From Drechmeria coniospora (Eukaryota; Ascomycota; Sordariomycetes; Hypocreales; Ophiocordycipitaceae), in assembly GCF_001625195.1 (NCBI RefSeq), contig NC_054389.1:5018520-5082519 (forward strand): 64,000 bases of DNA, in the 5' to 3' direction. Under the pieces are notes generated by a model. It was not told where the DNA came from. It made no database searches and worked only from the letters and a program-made list of their open reading frames with translations. Below, piece by piece: positions 1 to 11,137 of the stretch. The position numbers were made by a program, and so were the translations under genes. Positions within the stretch are counted from its first letter, which is position 1; every line of letters starts with the position of its first letter.

Positions 1-2575
1 GCCTCTCGTGCAGGGATCCTCTGAACTTCTCGTACAGAGGAACGAGGCGGCTGAGGCGGTGCTTGAGCTCGACGCTCGCCTTGTGATTCTCCTCGGCCTC
101 CCGAAGAGTCTTGGCCGTCAACTTCTCGTAGACGGCACGGTCCTGCTCAACCTGCTTGGCGTAGTCGTCGCTAAGCTTCTTCACCTCTTCCTTACGGTAG
201 GCTCGTTCCAAGTGATCGATACGGCGGGCAGTGACGCGGAGCTTCTCGTTGACGTCGTTCTTCTCGCGCTCCAGCTGGGCGAGCTTCATGGCGCGGAGAC
301 GGTTGGTGTCAAGGTTGTCCAGATCGTCAAGATCAATGTCGAGCGCCTTGTCGCTCATCTTGAGATCCGCAATCTGCTTCTTGAGCTCGTCCTTGCGCAC
401 ACGGTCGTGCTCAGCCTTGATTCGCCTGGCCTCGCGCTCCTTCAGCTCATCTGCCAGGCGCTTGTCCTCAGCCTCCTGCAGAGCTTGCTCCCGGAGCCGC
501 TTCTGCCGAGCGTTCTCACGCTCTCGCTTGGCCTGAATCTCCGACGCCTCCTCGTTGCGCTTCTGGATTACGTCCTTGCGATTCAGAATCTCGAGGTGCT
601 CCTTGGCGGCGCCTGCCTTCGCGCGAGCCAGGGCGGCATTGCGTGCAGCCAAGCGCTCCTTGTTGAAATCGGGATCGATGTAGTGACAGGTCGTGTAAAG
701 GGATCGGACGAGGCGCGTCAGCTGGGATCGAACAATCTCCGAAGGCGTGCTTTGCAGGCGTTGGACGGTGCCTGTCTCCGACTCGGCGGAGCCGGCGCCC
801 GAGCCGGTGTGGCCGGCCCTGGAGGAGGAGAAGACGTCGCTGTCGAAGCTGAGGACGCCAGTGGCATGATCCATGCGGATGGAGAGGTCTCCCTTCTTGT
901 TGCCGTTCATGATGAACTTCTCAATCGTGCCACGGGTAACCTGGTAGGCCTCGGGGAACTGGGCAAGGCTCTCGACAAAGTTGAGGTCGACGGTCTCGTA
1001 CACCTGAGACAGCTGCTGGAAGAGCCGGGTGAGGATGACCTGCTGGAGAGGGACAATATACTTTTCCATCTCGGCATCGGCACCGATCTTGGTCAAAATG
1101 GGCGAGATCTTCTTGCAGATGGACAAGGGATGGAAGTCGACCTCGAGGATGTTGTAAAGATCACGGATCTCGGGCCGAGCGCGGTTGACGAGGGACTTGG
1201 ACAGCGCGTCGCGGAAGAGACGAGAACGGGTGGGGGCTTGAGCCATACCCAGGAGGTGGGTGAGGCGCGAGTTCTTGTTCTTCTTGGCCTCGTCAAAGTC
1301 CACCATGGCACCGCGCGACCGCGTGGTGCTGATGACGGGAATGGCGAGGGCAGACAAAAGGACGAAGGAAGCGGCCTTCTGGAGGTCCGCATCCGAAGCG
1401 GGCGGGTTGTCCGACTTCTTGCCTTGGCCGCTGGCCATCAGGGCAGACGACTGTCGAAGCAGAGTATAGTATCGCGACCAGGCGGCGGCGTGGAAGAGAT
1501 AGTTTTCGCCGACCAGGAAGATGCGAGTGAGCTTCTCGTAGTAGTTGGCCATCATGATGTTCTTGGGGGGGCGCTTGCTGAGGTTGAGCAGGGTATGGAT
1601 ATCCTCGACGCTGCGAAAGGCCTCCTGCCACAGCTCGAGTTCGACGGCAACGTTCAGCTGCTGGAAACGGGTTTCCAGATGGCGCTGGAGAGTGTCGGGG
1701 TCGCTCAGGTTGATGGCGTGCATCTGCGAGGAGTACTTGGCCGCCGTCTGGACATGGTTGCGGAGAAGCTCGCAAAGTCTTCGAAATTCCGTCTTGCGGG
1801 CGTACTTGAGGCAGAAGTCAAAGGCCTGCATGGCCGTGCTCTGGTAGAGAATTTCGAGACGGGCATTGTTGCGGAGAATATCCAGAACAGTGCGGTAGGC
1901 CTCCCAAAGAAACTTGAGCCAAGGAGTGACGATGGCACGGTCGGTACGATCACGGGACTGTTCGCCAGAGACGGTGGCGAGGAGGATCGACTCGGGCGTC
2001 TCGCTCGCTTCCAAGTCATCGATGTTGGAGGTGGCCGCGGTAGCATCGATGCTGGATTGAACCTCGTCGGCTTTTTGCTGAGCGGCAGTGACCTTGTCGA
2101 CGGCGAGTTCGATGAACTTTTTCAGGACCAGCTGGCGACGGGGTTAGGACCAAGCTCCATCAGGGTCATGCGCGCGGCGGCAGCATAGGTGAACGCACCT
2201 CGATAGTGGCAATGTTGGTGTTTTGCGAGATGTTCTTGTACTGGTACAGGGCATCCTTGGCCAGTTTTCCCTTCTTTTGCTCGACGGACAACTCCACCAA
2301 GAGGAGCATCACCGGCTCGAGCGACGCGATGGGCACATTTCGGGAGCGCTTGCTGGTGATGTGCTCGTGCAGAAGGGTCAGGGCCGCGGGCACCTGGTTG
2401 ACACCGATGAGTTCGTGGGCGCGCTTCAGTACATTTTCGGGCTTTTGATGCGGCGGTGGAGGCTATCAGGGGGGTTGTCGTTAGCTTCATGGCGGCGTGA
2501 GGCGTGTGGGAGAGGGGTAAGGGGGAAGAGGACGTTGGCAAGACGGTCGCATCTGGAAGGACAGTGACGCACCAT
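1..2575 (-). CDS. TIF32: Eukaryotic translation initiation factor 3 subunit A (eIF3a), N-terminal part, truncated by window edge
   Basis: This is the largest eIF3 subunit, the scaffold that ties eIF3 to the 40S ribosome during initiation; it acts in the cytosol. The gene reads on the minus strand as exons 2575-2573, 2462-2199 and 2131-1, and continues past the left edge. Exon 1 is only the ATG codon, followed by a GTGCGT donor; the spliced start reads [19 protein letters not shown]. Exon 2 holds the conserved block [19 protein letters not shown]. Introns are 110 and 67 bp, each with GT and AG ends. About 799 residues are visible: an alpha-solenoid N-terminus, the PCI region, then from about residue 560 a charged coiled coil with runs such as [16 protein letters not shown]. 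The long open frame on the opposite strand at 8-2188 is a shadow of this codon-biased gene. Identification rests on recognisable family sequence; the one-codon first exon is inferred from frame and splice sites. Confidence 0.95.
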
Positions 2576-3604
2576 GCTGGGCAACCTCCTCGGTGGGTTG
2601 ACTGATTGGGAATGAGGAGATGTCGAGGCTACGCGAAGCCGTCACAAGCCAGAGTGCGATGATGGGGCACTGGCTGGGACTCGTGCTGGTGAAGTCGGCA
2701 CGACGACTGTTGGGAGGAATTTTTCTTAATTTCGTGTGTGGACGCTATCCGAGCGTGGAGGGGCTTAGGGAGTGTTGTTGCCGTCACGTGCGGTACATTA
2801 CGTCAGCAACTTGAACTAAAACAGCGCCTCCGAAAGCATCAAGACGAAAGTGAAGCTGGACCTCATACTAGTAAAATACTATACAGGGAAGGGTGAAGGC
2901 AGAACAAGAATATGGCTCGAAAGAAGGGCTCAATGGGATGCAGAACCATCCAGTGCATTTGTTCAACGTCAGGAAGATTTCTTGACAGCATTCTGCACGG
3001 AAGCATACAATAGCCGGTATTCGTGATCATCACCGACCCAAGCTACCCACCCCATCGCTCTCCGATTGCAAGCTACTATCATCATCTACCTGCTGACAAT
3101 GAGGCGGGATGCAATACTTTCTTCATACTGACTTTGACGGCCAGCCATGGCAACTGCAGCAGCCTCGCGTGGACTTGGTATGCATACATGTACTGTACGG
3201 TACTTGGTACAGTGCCTGTACTTGCACACATACGAAGGGACATACTTCAACAATAAAGCAATTACTCCGTACTCGTACTATACAAGTACACCTACTTAAG
3301 AAAGTAGGTGTACAAGTACTTCTAGGTTGAATTCAGTACTCAAATAATACTCCGTAGATGTATTATGGTCATGTTCTTACTCTGAACCGGCGCGCATGAA
3401 CAAGTACTTAAAAATTAGTGTGCAGTGTACTTGTTGTACTTGCAGTATGTACCGTAGTGGGCGGTGGCCATTATGACATGGCTCACGTGATCGCGGGGTT
3501 GAGATGTCAGCTCGATTACGGAGGATCCAAATGCACCCCAACACCGGAACAGCTCGACTCATCTGCCGTCGGGCTGAAATACTTCTTGAACTTGATCAAG
3601 CAAC
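2576..3604. other. Divergent intergenic region between eIF3a and HUB1
   Basis: No coding potential was recognised. The first 250 bp upstream of eIF3a are ordinary, with a short CACGTG-like patch near 2785. From about 3180 to 3480 the sequence switches to a dense field of GTAC-centred words (for example GTACTTGTTGTACTTG near 3427) and contains the 12-bp-arm inverted repeat at 3286-3313. Both flanking genes are transcribed away from here, so both promoters should lie inside. Confidence 0.6.
3286..3313. repeat. Inverted repeat, 12-bp arms, 4-nt loop
   Basis: GTACACCTACTT (3286-3297) is followed by AAGA and then the exact reverse complement AAGTAGGTGTAC (3302-3313). The arms are perfect. It belongs to the GTAC-rich intergenic motif field. 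Confidence 0.9.
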
Positions 3605-4318
3605 ATGTGGGACGACACCCCCAGAAGATCTAGATCGCGATCCCCGCCGCGGCGCGAGCCTCAAAGTAGCAAAGGCTTCAGGTGGAAGGACACTTCTCGC
3701 GGCAAGGGTGGTGGCAATGGTCGACAAGACTCCGGACGGCGTCGAGACTTTCGCGATCGCTCTCCCCACCAGGCCGGCATGCGCCAGAGAGTTGGTGACG
3801 GTGACAGGGACCGCAACCGAGACTCTATAAGAGATAGAGATGGATTCAGAGACGGGGACAGATGGGGCAAGGAAAGGGACAGCAGAGATGGACGCAGAGA
3901 TGGACGCAGAGACGGACGCAGTGACGGACGCAGTGACGGACGCAGTGACGGACGCAGTGACGGACACAGAGAGCGAGTTCCAACCCGGGGCGACGACGTG
4001 GGGTTGAACGACAAAGGCAAAGAAAAGAAAAAAGACAAAAAAGAGAAGAAGCCAACAGCGACGGCGGCGGGCGCAGGCCAGGAGATGATCATCGTTCATG
4101 TCAATGATCGTCTCGGCTCCAAGACTGCTATCCCATGTCTACCATCCGACACCATCGGCCAGTTCAAGCTCATGATTGCGGCCCGTGTCGGTCGAGATGC
4201 GGGACAAATTATGCTTCGCCGTCAGGGCGAGCGGCCGTTCAAAGACCAGCTGACCCTGGAGGACTACGGAGTGTCTAACGGAGTGCAACTCGATCTCGAG
4301 GTTGACACCGGCGACTGA
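3605..4318 (+). CDS. HUB1: HUB1/UBL5-type ubiquitin-like protein with RS/RD-rich N-terminal extension
   Basis: The single-exon protein has 237 residues. The last ~75 (from about residue 160, MIIVHVNDRLGSK to LDLEVDTGD) are the Hub1 ubiquitin fold, with the hallmark NDRLG, the Asp of SDTIG and the FKDQLTLEDYGVSNG block. Hub1 binds HIND motifs of Snu66/Prp38 in the spliceosome and influences splice-site choice; the Asp that aligns with Asp22, the HIND contact in yeast and human Hub1, is kept. Unlike yeast and human Hub1 (about 73 residues), there is a 150-residue N-terminal extension: an RSRSRSPPRR start, FRWKDTSRGKGG, then tandem RDGR/SDGR repeats and a Lys-rich linker. It ends in VDTGD, not the usual YY. 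The ATG at 3605 opens directly into the RS motif. The extension suggests direct targeting to splicing factors (inference). Confidence 0.88.
   Translation: MWDDTPRRSRSRSPPRREPQSSKGFRWKDTSRGKGGGNGRQDSGRRRDFRDRSPHQAGMRQRVGDGDRDRNRDSIRDRDGFRDGDRWGKERDSRDGRRDGRRDGRSDGRSDGRSDGRSDGHRERVPTRGDDVGLNDKGKEKKKDKKEKKPTATAAGAGQEMIIVHVNDRLGSKTAIPCLPSDTIGQFKLMIAARVGRDAGQIMLRRQGERPFKDQLTLEDYGVSNGVQLDLEVDTGD
3883..3966 (+). repeat. 12-bp tandem repeat inside HUB1 coding sequence
   Basis: Units of the form CGCAG(A/T)GA(C/T)GGA encode the four-residue repeats RDGR and SDGR, about seven near-copies in a row. The later units are almost identical at DNA level, so copy number is probably variable between strains. 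Confidence 0.8.
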
Positions 4319-5900
4319 GCCACAGGACCTTTTGAGAATAAATCAGATTTCCGCTGCGCCTCCATCTTACGGCCCCGGAGGCTGACGGTACCTACTATCA
4401 TATATGCCTGGGTCTTGGCTTCCATTTGGCATGTCCACTCTCGTGCTGAGAACGGGTTGGATGGTCGATTGGGTACCGCTGGAGCTGGGTTTCTCGACGC
4501 TTCATCAACGCGATGAGCGGAATCCTCATGACACACCACCACACGAGCGCAACGACGCGAAGGCTTTTCGGGCGTGGCAGGGGGTTGTTTCCCCTGGGTT
4601 GTTTCTTTTAGTATACACGGCTACGGACTGGTGAGACCGAAGCGGACGCTCGGCTGTCAGGGGGGTTGAGGGATTAGATGCAGCATGAAAAAAAAGCAAA
4701 AAGAAAAGCACGGCGAGATGGACAAAGGCCAGGAATGAGTTGGTCGAATCGGATCGTTGATCGGCGCATGATGTCAAATCTTGCCGAATCGTGTGCGTCG
4801 TTGCGTCGCGGCATGAGACCGCGACGGACGAAATCAATGGGCCGAGTGGCGAGATATTACGTGCAGATGGGTCGTAGGAAGGATGCACTCACTGTATTGC
4901 AACTGGGTGTACTCCGTATGTAGTTTGGTAGCTTCCCTTGAACGGAGAGGTACCTATTAGTAGGTAATTACTACTAGTAAGGTAGGTAATAGTATGGCAT
5001 GAACATGTACTACGGAGTGCAGGTATCTTGGACAGTTGTCCGAGGTACGGAGTCCTGGTCGCAGGGACGTGCTGGTGTTGAGTGTCAATACCTGGTAAAT
5101 ATACGGCCGGTGTACTCCGTACCTGATACAGAAAGTACCAAGTAGGTAATAATGTCTGTTAATAAGTACAGGTGCGTTCCGGTAAATGTCCTGAATGTCC
5201 TGTGCAGCCGGTGTATTATACTGAAAGAACCTGCATGCCCGTGTACCCCGTACAGTACATGTACTTGCGTTGGTTCAATTATTAACAGGAATTGCTTCTT
5301 CAGGGAGTGCCCTTATCCTTGACGCTCGTCCATAAGCAAAGTACTAGGTACTAGGACCGAGAGGCTCCCGACAGCTGCCAACTTTGTTGACGGTGGTGGC
5401 CGACCGTGCCGCCCAATTTCCAGTTAGCGCACGACAACCCCAAGATCGATGGGTGTCGCAGGAAGTACCAGTACTAATAATTATTGACAAGGCACCAAAT
5501 TTGGCGAGGGTGGAACGGCTGTCCCAGCACTAACGGCCAAACTTATCGTGACTTCGCTGACCGGCGCAGGGGAAAAAGTACCTCTAGCAAGTGCGCACAA
5601 GAGTAACCGTGATGAACGCACGCCTGGCATCTCCACCCCCTCTCTCAAAGCTTCTGCTCGACCTGCCTGATTACTTACTACGAGGACCTGTAGTCGGTCG
5701 AATACATACAAGTGCATCTCATCAACAAACGGCCCTGCTGTGTTGATTTCTTCGGGCCCTCTGAGCAGATGCTGGCACGTCGATGTACAAGGAAGGACTG
5801 TATCTAAGTACTGTACTTAAGCGCACCCGTACCTACGGTAGTAGGCACAAGTACGGACTAGGAGGTACAAAAGTATAACTACTCCGTACTGCCCAGCAGA

Positions 5901-5948
5901 TACTCCGTACTGAGTACTGTACCTAAGTACAGTACTCAGTACGGAGTA
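5901..5948. repeat. Perfect inverted repeat with 22-bp arms (hairpin/cruciform candidate)
   Basis: The left arm 5901-5922 starts TACTCCGTACTGAGTACTG; the right arm 5927-5948 is its exact reverse complement; the spacer is CTAA (5923-5926). Each arm is itself built from GTAC palindromes. It lies about 0.9 kb upstream of the G-gamma start codon. Confidence 0.95.
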
Positions 5949-6374
5949 CCTAGAACCTACTGGTACCAAGGTGCCTTTGGTACCAGGTGCTAGGTACGCT
6001 AGGTCGGCCTGCGGTACTACCAAGTACTACTAGGCAGTAGGTAGCAGGTACGGAACCGCACGCGCGGCAGGTACTTCAGTGTACTTGCATACCACGGCGT
6101 AGGCACAGTGTACAGCATTAGTATGCACAAGTGCGCAAGTACCTACATGTATCTACGTACCGCATTCGCCAGATAAGACCAAGCGAGCCTCCACATCGAC
6201 TGGCTGGCCTCTGTGGACGGAGTCGCTCGTGCTCGTACGGAGTACTCGTCCATCGTTCGTGTCGCCGCCACCTCCCGCCTACGCCTACTCTTCCACGTCT
6301 CCTACTGCTTCACCACACACCTTGTCGCGCTCTTGGGGAGAAATTGTTCGTCCTCGCTACGGGCTCAGCGATTG

Positions 6375-6429
6375 GTAAGTTCTTATGCAATCCAATTGCC
6401 CTTCACGAGTGTCTTTCTTCGTCCTGCAG
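6375..6429 (+). other. Candidate intron in the 5' UTR of the G-gamma gene
   Basis: The donor GTAAGT at 6375 and the acceptor CTGCAG ending at 6429 bracket 55 bp in the pyrimidine-rich leader upstream of the G-gamma ATG. This is a typical intron size for the window. There is no coding frame to confirm it, so it rests on splice consensus only. Confidence 0.35.
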
Positions 6430-6462
6430 GCCGCCCTTTCACCGCACAGCTGCGGCAGAAAA

Positions 6463-6478
6463 GGGGGGGGGGGGGGGG
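6463..6478. repeat. 16-nt poly-G tract
   Basis: An uninterrupted run of 16 G lies in the presumed leader of the G-gamma gene. Length may be an assembly or sequencing uncertainty. Confidence 0.85.
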
Positions 6479-6868
6479 AGGCGAGAGCGGGAGTCGACGG
6501 AGAGGGCGTTCCCGACCGCTCAATCCACGCCTGGAGATGAAAATAGGAGGGTGCTGTCCATCTCGCCGCACACACAAACGCACCTGTCCGCCGCTCCTGA
6601 CGAGCTCGAAAAGCTTTCCGTTCTTCGCTTTGTCAAAGCTTGCCACCGACAGAGACGTCTCCGCTCATCCAACTGCACCGAATTAGCTCGGCAGTAGCTA
6701 ACCTTTGCCGGGACGCAGGTCTTCGTCGCGACGCATTTCCCTGTGCCTCATCGTCGACCGCTACCGCGCAGTGCACGAGGCTCGTCATCGCCACCGCCGC
6801 CTGCCTCCGCCTCGTTGTAAACCTGTTCAACGCGCGCAACCTGCTCGACCAACCAACCAGCCACCACC

Positions 6869-7209
6869 ATGCCTCAATACCAGTCACGAGACGTCGGCGA
6901 CCCGACCCAGATCAAGAAGAACAAACAGTCCATGGCCGATCTCAAGCTACGGCGGCTGACGGAACTGAACAACCGCCTGCGCGAAGACCTCGAACGCGAA
7001 CGAATCCCGGTCAGCACGGCAGCCAAAAGGTATGTCCCTGCTCGCCGGTGCAAAATCAACGGCACACGCTGACCAGAGTTCGCGGCAGCATCATCGCCTA
7101 CTGCAACGGTACGAGGGATTACATGGTCCCCTCTGTCTGGGGCTCCGTACCAAAGGGCGAGGACCCTTACGCGCCCCAACAATCGGGCGGATGCTGCGTC
7201 GTCATGTAA
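6869..7209 (+). CDS. Heterotrimeric G-protein gamma subunit
   Basis: Two exons, 6869-7029 and 7089-7209, encode 93 residues. The protein starts MPQYQSRDVGDP, has the G-gamma helix (LKLRRLTELNNRLREDLERE) and ends GGCCVVM. The final CVVM is a CaaX box, with methionine favouring farnesylation, and the preceding Cys is a likely palmitoylation site. The product should therefore be membrane-anchored and dimerise with G-beta to control growth, sexual development and cAMP signalling, as in Neurospora gng-1 (family knowledge). The 59-bp intron (GTATGT to GCAG) splits the Ser codon of AAKS. Length and sequence fit fungal G-gamma proteins closely. The gene stands alone between two motif-rich spacers. 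Confidence 0.95.
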
Positions 7210-7982
7210 ACCAAAACTGTTTTGATTTACAGCAGATTACCAAGAAGCGTACGACCATTGATGATGGATTTTCTAGCGGTTGGGAACGAGGAGGACGGCA
7301 CCCTGCCAACTCCTTGGTGTTTTTTGTTCGCACAATACGCACTCGGTTGGAGCGGGGGTCCTGCAAGAAGGGCCCAAAGGATGTTGGGAACGGCCGATCT
7401 CACATCCTACAAGTAATGCCGGAGACACTAACTTTTTTCTGGACCCGGCTCGAGGAGGCGCGAGAAGATACCCCGAATCGGCACCTCATGCTTACCAGGG
7501 CTTGAATGGGAGATGTCGAAGGGTTGGAAACTGGTACACTTGATGGACTGGTGGACTGTTGCACGTTGCAGACGTCGACCGACTGTCGCCTTTCCCTCGA
7601 GGAAGCCGATGTTAGGAGCGGGGAGGAAGACGTTGGCGAGGTGATATCCGCGTGGTAACAGGCGCAGAAGGGTCGCCTTTTTCAACATGTATTAATTTTT
7701 TATATCCTCTTATGTTACTTGTCTCTGGCTGTCGTTGTTATCCTCCCTGATGGTTGATAACGCTTGTGTCTTTTTTTTTGTATGCTAGTTGTTATTACTG
7801 TGTCCAATCCATTGAAAGACGGGCAGGATGGTGCATGCGTTATTACTGCAAAATCCACACTGGGTCTCCTTTCTCCTCTTTGGGCCCGTGCATCCGTACC
7901 TCCTCCTTCGCCGTCTCGAATATTTGCCGTCTCAAATAATCCAAGCTTCGGGTGCACGTCGAGCGCATCACATCGCGTCGTG
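7210..7982. other. Intergenic region, G-gamma 3' flank and Rdx gene 5' flank
   Basis: Nothing coding was recognised. A T-rich stretch near 7690-7790 (TTAATTTTTTATATCC and a run of nine T) may include the 3' end of the G-gamma transcript. GTAC words are sparse here compared with 4.9-6.1 kb. Confidence 0.5.
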
Positions 7983-8641
7983 ATGCCAGATCCCACTGAC
8001 AGCAGGCAGGCATCCATGCCTTTTTCGCTCCCGCGGGTGACCATACAGTATTGCACGCAATGCAAATGGATGCTCCGGGCTGCCTACGTACGTTCGTGCC
8101 GAGCCTCTCGTCCTCATGTTCATCCTCAACCTCCTCCTCGTCGGCAACGCCAGCCTATGCGGCGCCACGGCACACTTGAAGCAATCAGGGGGGTTAAAAA
8201 ATAAAAATGGAAATGCATAAGAGGCTAACCAGTGGCTCGCCAAACACACAGTATGCCCAAGAGCTCCTCTCCACATTCTCTCTCACACTCGGTGAAGTGG
8301 CCCTCCAGCCATCGACGGGCGGCACCTTTGTCGTCACGATCCACCACCGGCCGACGGCGACGACCCGGGACGAGGACCACGTCGCCGCCATCACCAGCAG
8401 TGTCCTCTGGAACCGCAAGGTTGACGGCGGCTTCCCCGAGACCAAGGAGCTTAAACGACGCGTGCGGGACGTCATCGAGCCGGGGAGGAACTTGGGCCAT
8501 GTTGACCGCAACCACGGCCGGGAGCACGACGACAACGAAGAGGGCCGCGAGACAGGGCCGGTAGAAGGTGACCGGGGGGACGAGAGCAACGCAAAGGAGC
8601 GGGCGAAAGCGGGAGCCACGTGCGATGATTGTGCTTTGTGA
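7983..8641 (+). CDS. SelW/Rdx-family selenoprotein-like protein (Cys form)
   Basis: Exons 7983-8087 and 8252-8641 encode 164 residues. The core is VTIQYCTQCKW, then RAAY joined across the intron to YAQELLSTF, STGGTFVVTIHH, and FPETKELKRRVRDVIEP. This is the Rdx (SelW/SelT/SelH) thioredoxin-like fold. The CxxC redox pair is Cys24 and Cys27. There is no in-frame TGA, so it is a cysteine homologue, as expected in fungi, which lack the Sec machinery. The 164-bp intron has donor GTACGT and acceptor ACACAG with a CTAACC branch-like site. The tail after residue ~110 is hydrophilic and rich in Asp, Glu and Arg, and ends CDDCAL. The start is either Met1 or Met12 (8016); Met12 sits closer to the conserved core. 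The redox role is inferred from the family. Confidence 0.88.
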
Positions 8642-9257
8642 GGATGGAAGTCCATTCGGGGAGACGTCGCCATGCACAATGCCGTGCGCTGGGCGTCTAG
8701 GCGGTCGCTTTCCGTCCCCCGCACCGGGACACGCGTTCAATACGGATGCTGCAGGTCTCAAACATGACTCACACAAGGATGACCGCCGACTGCGCACAGC
8801 AGGATCTTCACAACGTCAACCATCGTGACAAGCGATGTATGTGTTTTATCTGCGAGCTAAGAAACAGCCGTTTGTCGTGATCAAGTTCCCGTAGAGCAAT
8901 TAGAGGCGACTAGGGTCGCAGTCCCTCCGACAAAAGGCACACAGAGTATCGAGACAGCAAGAGACTGGTCTCAACAGCCGACGCATGCATGCCCTCGGAG
9001 GCACATCCAACCCAACATGTGATGCTCGCAGCCGGACCCGGACCATGTGACGGCGCGAGGCGAGAGTGAGAGAGAGAGAGGCAGAGAGTGAGAGAGTGAG
9101 AGAGTACAGAGACGAAGAGCTTTGTCGAGAAAGGCGCAAGAGTTCCCCGTGGAGATGGTGGCGAGTACAGTGGTCGCCGTGGTGGAGAGTGCTTGTTGGG
9201 GCAATCTATCGCCTTCCGAACCTAAAGGGAAAAATCATGTTCGTATAAACGCGTTCT
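8642..9257. other. Convergent intergenic region with purine-rich GA repeat
   Basis: The two flanking genes end towards each other. The region holds no recognisable gene. A low-complexity GAGAGAG/GTGAGAGAG tract spans about 9061-9105. Confidence 0.5.
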
Positions 9258-10440
<1,183 letters not shown>

Positions 10441-11097
10441 GGTAAAAAGCTCCCCCGGAGAGGAATAGGCCGCAGGTGCCGGAGAGCTGTTCAGCGGCGG
10501 CGCGTGGGAGAGGAGGTGTGGAGGTGCAGGCCGATGTGCGCAGAACTGTGCTGGCGCCGTCGCGGGAGACTGATTGGGATGAGGAAGCTAGTCCTGGTGC
10601 GCTGATACGATGCACTTCGGGAAGCTGGCGTTGCGTTAGAATGGTCGGGAACGCGATGCAATGTGCTGGATGACGAGGAAAAGCGGCGGAAAAAAAAGCC
10701 ACGAGATCAGGGAGCGCCAAGAGGGGGGCGGATTCCGGATTCTTGGACTTCCGCGATGGGAGGCACGACCGAGTACGTGCGAGGGCAGCGGAAATTATGT
10801 CCTTCACGACGGGCGAGCAGGAAAGGCCAGCGACTTCGAGATTGATCTCTTGCAAGGGTGGCTGTCGCAACTGAGGTGGGAGGAGGGGACGAGGCCAAGA
10901 GGCGCCAGCGAGGGAAAAAGCGGCGACGGAGCGTGGGGCGGAATGTGGTGCTCGTACTCACCGAGAAGTGATCACAGCCTAGACGAGCAGAGGCAAGAAA
11001 CGAGCGGCTTGTCGAATGGATAGAATGAGGCTTTTGGGGGGGGATGGGAAGCGTTTTGGCGATAGAGTGATATCAGTGGAGCGACGGATGGTCGTCT

Positions 11098-11137
<40 letters not shown>

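Larger units (their letters stand above)
4319..6868. other. Intergenic region, HUB1 3' end to G-gamma 5' leader
   Basis: No conserved protein was recognised. 4319-4900 is ordinary 3' flank. 4900-6150 is one of the densest fields of GTAC-centred words and includes the 48-bp hairpin at 5901-5948. 6150-6868 is CT-rich with a 16-nt G run and reads like the promoter and leader of the G-protein gamma gene. The open frames at 6131-6697 and 6640-7209 are low-complexity and appear fortuitous. Confidence 0.6.

Noticed and set aside
8..2188. 726-codon plus-strand open frame
   Set aside because: It lies exactly antisense to the eIF3a coding exon; its Leu/Val/Gly-rich sequence is the complement of a codon-biased gene and matches no family.
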